Of a stretch of 64,000 nt of DNA, positions 59,661 through 64,000 are shown piece after piece (within the stretch, counting starts at the first letter, position 1; every line of letters begins with the position of its first letter). Both the position numbers and the translations under genes were made by a program. Origin of the DNA: Hymenobacter sp. APR13. GTDB taxonomy: Bacteria > Bacteroidota > Bacteroidia > Cytophagales > Hymenobacteraceae. The notes below the pieces were generated by a model, which saw only the letters and a list, made by a program, of their open reading frames with translations, was not told where the DNA came from and did not search any database. Location of the stretch: assembly GCF_000737515.1 (NCBI RefSeq), contig NZ_CP006587.1, positions 4,149,001-4,213,000 on the forward strand. Direction: 5' to 3'.

Positions 59661-60845
59661 CTAACTCGCTGGTTCTTGCTGCAAGCCATATTTCGCTTTC
59701 AGTTGCTCCAGGTAGTGTGTAGCCTCACTTACGGTTCTGGTAACTAAAGCCTGACGGCCTGCTGGCGTTGCCAATTCGCATAATTCCTGTGCAGTGCAGC
59801 GCTCCACTTTCGTAAAGCCAGGGGGAGTCACAAAGCCAGCCCACCAGTTGGTGCGCTTGAAATTTTTATTCTGCGCCCGCAGAACGACGGCTAATTCATC
59901 AAAGTCGCCATGTTTACAGATGCCGCCTATCCCATCCTGTTTGTAAGCAGGGAACCCGTAGAAAAAGTCATTATTTGCATCCCTGTCCCATGCAAAATTC
60001 ACTATGTAGCCTTTGTAGGTAAAGGCGACCTGATCATTGGAGGCAAAAACTCCTCTGAATGCGGTGTCCAGCTCTGAATAAATTGCCTGGCGTACCTCAC
60101 TTCGGATTTGGTCGAATGCATTACGAATGAGCTGGGCGCTGGCTACTGCCCCGGGATCCTGCAAAATCAGCTTTTTAACTTCTTCCGTCATCATCTTATT
60201 GGTGCTCTGACCGGTTATGTTCTTGAGTAGGTGAATATATTGTGTGATAGTTTCCCGCACCAACGGCTGCGTAACGGCCTCTTTTCGGCACAGTTCCAGC
60301 CACAGGATAATATCTGTTGCGTAGGAAACGGACTGCACAGTTTCCTGCTTGATGCTTCCGCCGGTAGTGTGCTGCCCCGGCTCTGACCCATCGAGCGTCA
60401 GATAGAGTAGTTTTGCCTCGGGGTTGTAGGTATGGTAGCGTAGAAGCTGATTTTTTTGATCAGCCGCGAAAATTTTGTTTTCAATAAAGATTGGGTGTCC
60501 GTTCTCGGGGAAGAGGCAGATGTCAATCCTGCCACCTGCTAGGCTATCCTCGTTGAGCAAACCGATATGCTTTTCCACTTCAACAGTGGCGTCTTTAGCC
60601 TCTACCCCAACGAGGCCAAGTTGCTGGATAAACAGCGTCAGGAAAAGCTCCTGCTGTCCGTGGCTTCCTTTGGGATTCAGCAACTCCGCCAGAAAAGCTG
60701 AATGGGTCCTTACCTCGGCCGATTCAACCCCTAGAATCTGAAAAATATTGAATTGCTCCCCGGTTGTGGAGGTGTGGCTACGATAACGGGCCTCCACTAG
60801 CATAACCTGATGTAAAAGACTTACCAGCGTATTCGATTCGTTCAT
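59661..60845 (-). CDS. PD-(D/E)XK nuclease superfamily protein (PDDEXK_4-like)
   Basis: Protein of 394 residues. The pattern QFNIFQILGVESAEVRTHSA, FLAELLNPKGSHGQQELFL, GGRIDICLFPENGHPIFIEN and KIFAADQKNQLLRYHTYN matches the PD-(D/E)XK_4 group (RIDI..IENK carries Asp, Glu and Lys). The C-terminal 200 residues are a separate helical and aromatic-rich domain of unknown role. Such proteins often occur near mobile elements and may act in defence, though that is not shown. The gene is noticeably A/T-richer than its neighbours and stands alone, a sign of transfer. Confidence 0.8.
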   Translation of the reverse strand: MNESNTLVSLLHQVMLVEARYRSHTSTTGEQFNIFQILGVESAEVRTHSAFLAELLNPKGSHGQQELFLTLFIQQLGLVGVEAKDATVEVEKHIGLLNEDSLAGGRIDICLFPENGHPIFIENKIFAADQKNQLLRYHTYNPEAKLLYLTLDGSEPGQHTTGGSIKQETVQSVSYATDIILWLELCRKEAVTQPLVRETITQYIHLLKNITGQSTNKMMTEEVKKLILQDPGAVASAQLIRNAFDQIRSEVRQAIYSELDTAFRGVFASNDQVAFTYKGYIVNFAWDRDANNDFFYGFPAYKQDGIGGICKHGDFDELAVVLRAQNKNFKRTNWWAGFVTPPGFTKVERCTAQELCELATPAGRQALVTRTVSEATHYLEQLKAKYGLQQEPAS

Positions 60846-60889
60846 ACGTGTTGTTATGTTGTAATTTGAGAGGAAATATAGGTGACTTT

Positions 60890-61309
60890 ATGGATGACAG
60901 CCTACTCACAGATGAGGCGCAGCGTTGGATTTGTTGTTTTGCGGGCGTGTTCAATGGCTACACGTACGCCGAGCAGCAATGGAAGCTGACCGACGCGCCG
61001 ATGCACGAGCGGTTCGGTGAGTTGCTGCAGCAGGCCACTGCCACCGGCGCCCTGTCGCCCCGGCTGGCCGACAATTTCGCGGTCAATTTCTATCAGCACC
61101 GGATGTTTCGCCATTGGGGCTATCTGCCGGCTGCCTACACGCCGCATTGGTACACCATGCTGCTCTACTACCTGCATCTGTACCGTTCCCCCGTTCCGGC
61201 CGGCTACCCCACAGAGGAAGAAGCTGGCCCCCGTAGCTGGGCGGCGCGTGACAAAGGAGCCGCGGAGGCTACGGCGGCAGAAATCCGCCTCCTGCTTATG
61301 CGTCGCTGA
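60890..61309 (+). CDS. Hypothetical protein
   Basis: Protein of 139 residues from ATG 60890 (MDDSLLTDEAQRWICCFAGV); an earlier ATG at 60848 is less likely. Helical, aromatic-rich core (FAVNFYQHRMFRHWGYLPAA and YTMLLYYLHLYR). Not recognised. Convergent with the deiminase gene 12 bases beyond its stop. Confidence 0.6.
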   Translation: MDDSLLTDEAQRWICCFAGVFNGYTYAEQQWKLTDAPMHERFGELLQQATATGALSPRLADNFAVNFYQHRMFRHWGYLPAAYTPHWYTMLLYYLHLYRSPVPAGYPTEEEAGPRSWAARDKGAAEATAAEIRLLLMRR

Positions 61310-61321
61310 GCAGGCCGCATA

Positions 61322-62152
61322 CTACCCGGTCCAGGTCACGCAGTGCAAGGCCCCTCCGTCTCTGGCTATTTCGTTTGCTACCACACCCTGTATTGAGCAG
61401 TGAGGGAAAGCATGCTCATAGCACCGCAGGGCTTCCTCATCTTCGCTGCGCCCGAATACCGGGACCAGAATCGTTGCGTCCAGCCGAAGCGCGTTGGCGT
61501 ATTCCCCGGCCGCGTCCGTGAACGTCGGGTTGGTGTAGGGATTGTACGGCAGCGGCTGCCAGGTAATGCCTGCCCGCTGCAATGCCTGGTGCAGTTCTTC
61601 CCGAAAAGCCGGCTTCTCCCGAGGGTACGCGCTGAGCAGCACGGTCTGCGCATCCACCGGAAACAGCATCCCATCCACATGACCCGTAAAGTCCTGGGGG
61701 TGTGCCGGCACGATGATCAGCTCCTCCGCCCGCAACTCCTCGAGTAGCCGACGCCGCACTTGCTCGGCCGGTAGGGCGGCGTTGTCGCTGAACACCCGGT
61801 CGGTCAGCACTGCCCGCCGGCCCACCCACACCACGTTTCCCCCGTCCACCACCATGTCTGAGGTACGCACACTTACCCCCAGTGCCTGGCAGATAGGTGC
61901 TGCATCCGTTATGGTGGCCCGCCACCGGGCAGGGCGCAGGTATTCGGGATAGTAGCGGAATAGCACCCGGCTGCCGTCCCCGGTGCTCACCGGCATAAAG
62001 TCGCGTACCCAGACGTCCCGCGTGCCCGCCAGCTCAAGCTGCACGCGCCCCGCCGCTTCCACCGCCGCCTGCAGGGCCCTGGCGGCGCCGGGATAGCGCA
62101 CCGCCAGGGTATCAGCCACATATACCGGGGCCTGTTGCTGCGCTTTATGCAT
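61322..62152 (-). CDS. Agmatine deiminase / peptidyl-arginine deiminase-like protein
   Basis: Guanidino-group-modifying enzyme of the PAD_porph family, 276 residues, shorter than typical agmatine deiminases (about 340-370). Motifs: TRDVWVRDFMPV, MVVDGGNVVWVG, FTGHVDGMLFP (catalytic His and Asp), YNPYTNPTF and the C-terminal nucleophile Cys in GGALHCVTW. It could hydrolyse agmatine to N-carbamoylputrescine in polyamine synthesis, but substrate choice in this family varies. Its start overlaps the end of the next minus-strand gene by eight bases, so the two are cotranscribed. Confidence 0.82.
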   Translation of the reverse strand: MHKAQQQAPVYVADTLAVRYPGAARALQAAVEAAGRVQLELAGTRDVWVRDFMPVSTGDGSRVLFRYYPEYLRPARWRATITDAAPICQALGVSVRTSDMVVDGGNVVWVGRRAVLTDRVFSDNAALPAEQVRRRLLEELRAEELIIVPAHPQDFTGHVDGMLFPVDAQTVLLSAYPREKPAFREELHQALQRAGITWQPLPYNPYTNPTFTDAAGEYANALRLDATILVPVFGRSEDEEALRCYEHAFPHCSIQGVVANEIARDGGALHCVTWTG

Positions 62153-62786
62153 GGTGCGCGGTGCTCAGATCATCCGCTGTCAGGCCCAGTTCCCGCCACA
62201 GCTTGCTCCGCACCGAGGTAGGCAGCTGCCGCAGGTAGTCCGAATGAGCGATAAACCGATAAGGCAGATTCCGGTAGGGGCTGTCCACTTGCTTGAGGTT
62301 CACGCGTTCCGTTTGCCACACGGTGTTCGGCTGCTGCTCCGCGGCCTCCAGCCTCCAGCCGCCGGCTGACTCCCACACCGGTGCCTGAACCGCCACCAGT
62401 TCCCGCAGCACCCGCTGCGGACCGTACACCACGCCGCCCGGCTCATCCAGCCGCAGCAGGCCGCGCAGCAGAATGCCGCCGGCGTCCGTGCCGTTGCCGA
62501 AGGTCAGGTCCACGCCGCCGGCCCGGTTGTAGTACCACCTGCCGCACTGCCGCTGTTCCGGTTCTCCGTGGATGAAGGTGTCCGGGTGGGCGCGGCTGTG
62601 CAGGTAAAACTCAATATCCGCCAGTCGATACCGGGCCGCGCCTATGCGCAGTTCCGTCTGGTGCAGCAGTAGGCCTGTCATTTCGGCCATAACCGCCGGA
62701 ACGGTCACCTGATCAACCTCGTGAATGTAGCCCATCAAATGCCGGATCCGCACCAGCGGCTCTACCAGGGATGCAGTATGCTCCAT
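62145..62786 (-). CDS. Hypothetical protein, possibly with an alkylpurine-glycosylase-like fold
   Basis: Protein of 213 residues, upstream partner of the deiminase gene. It contains ADIEFYLHSRAHPDTFIHGE, QCGRWYYNRAGGVDLTFGNG and AGGILLRGLLRLDEPGGVVY. The order of an E-x-Y-L motif, a H-x-D loop, an aromatic strand and a G-x-x-LLR-x-L strand recalls MPG (3-methyladenine) DNA glycosylases, but this is only a resemblance by eye. A role is not assigned. The coupling suggests a function linked to the deiminase. The 290 bases after it (62787-63077) hold no gene and probably a divergent promoter. Confidence 0.6.
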   Translation of the reverse strand: MEHTASLVEPLVRIRHLMGYIHEVDQVTVPAVMAEMTGLLLHQTELRIGAARYRLADIEFYLHSRAHPDTFIHGEPEQRQCGRWYYNRAGGVDLTFGNGTDAGGILLRGLLRLDEPGGVVYGPQRVLRELVAVQAPVWESAGGWRLEAAEQQPNTVWQTERVNLKQVDSPYRNLPYRFIAHSDYLRQLPTSVRSKLWRELGLTADDLSTAHHA

Positions 62787-63077
62787 TTCTGATTTCGGTA
62801 ACAGAAGATATGTGTAACAATTGGTATGAAACTAACTGAAAAACCCCGACCTGAGCGCGCCGGCGGCTATGCTGAGTCAGAAAAGCATTGTTTTTGGGTG
62901 CCGCATGAACTTATCCGCTGCCTTTAGTAAGCGTTGATACAGTGAAAGAGGCCGTTGGTGTAATAATGTTTCCGGGCTATAACCCCCGGGGTAGGTTTGA
63001 GTCATCAAGCAGCCAGGAACAAGCCGCTACAGTAGCCGGGGCTCTTGCTGCACACTCTCACCCTCATCCCCCATGTT

Positions 63078-63734
63078 ATGCGTCGTCAGTTCTACCTCTC
63101 TTCATTCCTGCTGATAACGGGGTTAGCTGGCCCTTTCGTTTCGCAGGCTCAGACCACCGCCGAACCCGCGACCCCGGCCGGGGCAACTCCGGAGCTTGCG
63201 TTTAGGCCCGCTACTCTTTTCAAGCTCGGCACCGGCCTCACGCGTGGCCTCACCATTGGCGGGTTCATGGGCACGGCCCTGCCGCTGGTAGCCGGCATGG
63301 AACGGCAGGTAGCGCCGGCCTGGTCCTTGTATGGCAATGTGTCCAGCGGCTGGCAGATAGGAGCCCTCACGGCCGCTCCGGGCGAGAAATCCAAACTGGT
63401 CTACTTCACTGACCTGGGCTTTGACCTGGGTGTGCGCCGCTACTACCACCAGGACAAGCGCCAGGCCACCGGGCGCGACACCCGGCCCTTTGCCGGCAAC
63501 TATCTGGCCGTGCAGACGACGACCGGCTTCATGCCAGGGTATGGCCCGAGGCTGTATCACCAGGCAACGGCCCTGGCGGGGCTGTGGGGCATGCAGCGGC
63601 GGCTGGGGGGCCACGGCCTGCTGGATGCCTACGTAGGGCCCGGCCTGGAAACCCGCCGCCTGGGTATGCGCCACCAGGGCCTGATGATTCGCCCGCATCT
63701 GCAGGTCGGGGTTAAGTTAAGCTTGGTCCGCTAG
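63078..63734 (+). CDS. Outer membrane protein, beta-barrel-like
   Basis: Protein of 218 residues from ATG 63078 with a signal peptide (MRRQFYLSSFLLITGLAGPF, cleavage after QAQ). The mature part has alternating beta strands with aromatic belts (WSLYGNVSSGWQIGALTAAP, VYFTDLGFDLGVRRYYHQDK, NYLAVQTTTGF) and ends in VGVKLSLVR, like small 8-strand outer membrane proteins of Bacteroidetes. Function unknown. The longer frame from 63045 would lack a proper signal peptide. Confidence 0.75.
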   Translation: MRRQFYLSSFLLITGLAGPFVSQAQTTAEPATPAGATPELAFRPATLFKLGTGLTRGLTIGGFMGTALPLVAGMERQVAPAWSLYGNVSSGWQIGALTAAPGEKSKLVYFTDLGFDLGVRRYYHQDKRQATGRDTRPFAGNYLAVQTTTGFMPGYGPRLYHQATALAGLWGMQRRLGGHGLLDAYVGPGLETRRLGMRHQGLMIRPHLQVGVKLSLVR

Positions 63735-63778
63735 TCGATATCCGCTACCGCGTGGGTACTTTTCTGGAAGCAGGTTTT

Positions 63779-64000
63779 ATGAACACCTTTGCACTATCCC
63801 ATACTTCTTCATCTCAGCTAACCGGCAACGTAGTGCGTCCTAAAACTATCCTTATTCATGTGGGCGTGTGGGTGGCCTACTACGCCTATGAATGTGTATT
63901 CCTGGTGGCAGGGCAGGGCATATACCCGAATGTGCTGGGCGATATTTTTCAGTTTTCGCTGTATGCCTTTCTCGTTTATGTACACAGCGAGTGGCTGTTT
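63779..64000 (+). CDS. LytS-type sensor histidine kinase, N-terminus only
   Basis: Frame of 74 codons open to the window end, starting MNTFALSHTSSSQLTGNVVR. The first membrane segment (TILIHVGVWVAYYAYECVFL) follows, then FQFSLYAFLVYVHSEWLF. The H-x-x-x-W-x-x-YY pattern in the first helix is typical of the membrane domain of Bacteroidetes LytTR-linked histidine kinases. The kinase domain lies outside the window. Confidence 0.65.
   Translation, partial: MNTFALSHTSSSQLTGNVVRPKTILIHVGVWVAYYAYECVFLVAGQGIYPNVLGDIFQFSLYAFLVYVHSEWLF

Overview
The window reads as a chromosomal segment of a high-GC member of the Bacteroidetes, most likely the Hymenobacteraceae (Hymenobacter-like). This is inferred from Bacteroidetes-type -7 boxes (TAnnTTTG) in front of several genes, few clear Shine-Dalgarno sites, and the mix of families present (DUF349, DUF1015, WG-repeat and TonB-domain secreted proteins). 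No tRNA, rRNA or CRISPR array was seen.

Layout. (1) 1-20.3 kb is ordinary chromosome: the end of a TolC/HlyD efflux operon, gpsA, a DUF4259 protein, a frameshifted small drug/metabolite transporter, a GT39-like membrane glycosyltransferase, maf, DUF1015, pdxH, yqgE, a DUF349 protein, a three-subunit molybdenum hydroxylase operon whose Fe-S subunit carries an N-terminal redoxin-like domain, a lipoprotein nuclease and an ASCH-domain protein. (2) 20.5-25.05 kb is a phage-like control and replication module: S24 repressor, divergent operator, small HTH genes, a methyltransferase-like gene, and a replisome-organizer-like gene with five iterons embedded in it. (3) 25.1-40.8 kb is a defence island: a toxin-antitoxin-SecB chaperone locus resembling CmdTAC, a complete type I restriction-modification operon (hsdM, hsdS, hsdR), and a convergent two-gene unit made of a giant STAND/AAA-like NTPase (about 2068 aa if one frameshift is repaired) and a 406-aa partner. 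(4) 41.3-42.6 kb is a complete IS3-family element beside a solo end of a related copy. (5) 42.7-45.5 kb carries a remnant of a holin-like gene and a umuD-umuC pair separated by a 290-bp heptamer array with strong G-quadruplex potential. (6) 45.8-53.0 kb holds secreted and membrane hypothetical proteins, a WG-repeat protein and a four-domain TonB-like protein. (7) 53.2-59.6 kb is a second phage-like module: holin-like, coiled-coil and M15 endolysin genes on the minus strand, a SLOG/DUF2493 gene, then a plus-strand operon of small unknown genes ending in a RecE-like PD-(D/E)XK nuclease. (8) 59.7-64 kb holds a PDDEXK_4-type nuclease, an agmatine-deiminase-like enzyme, hypotheticals, an outer-membrane protein and the start of a LytS-type sensor kinase.

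How it fits together. The two phage-like modules share the operator-like sequence TTCCTGTTTTGATGTA, which suggests one regulon, with the defence island and ordinary genes lying between them. No integrase, terminase, capsid or tail gene is visible, so this is either a decayed or domesticated element or an accessory element without its own structural genes. Four genes are each broken by an apparent single missing base in a homopolymer, which points to systematic base-calling error at least as much as to real pseudogenes.
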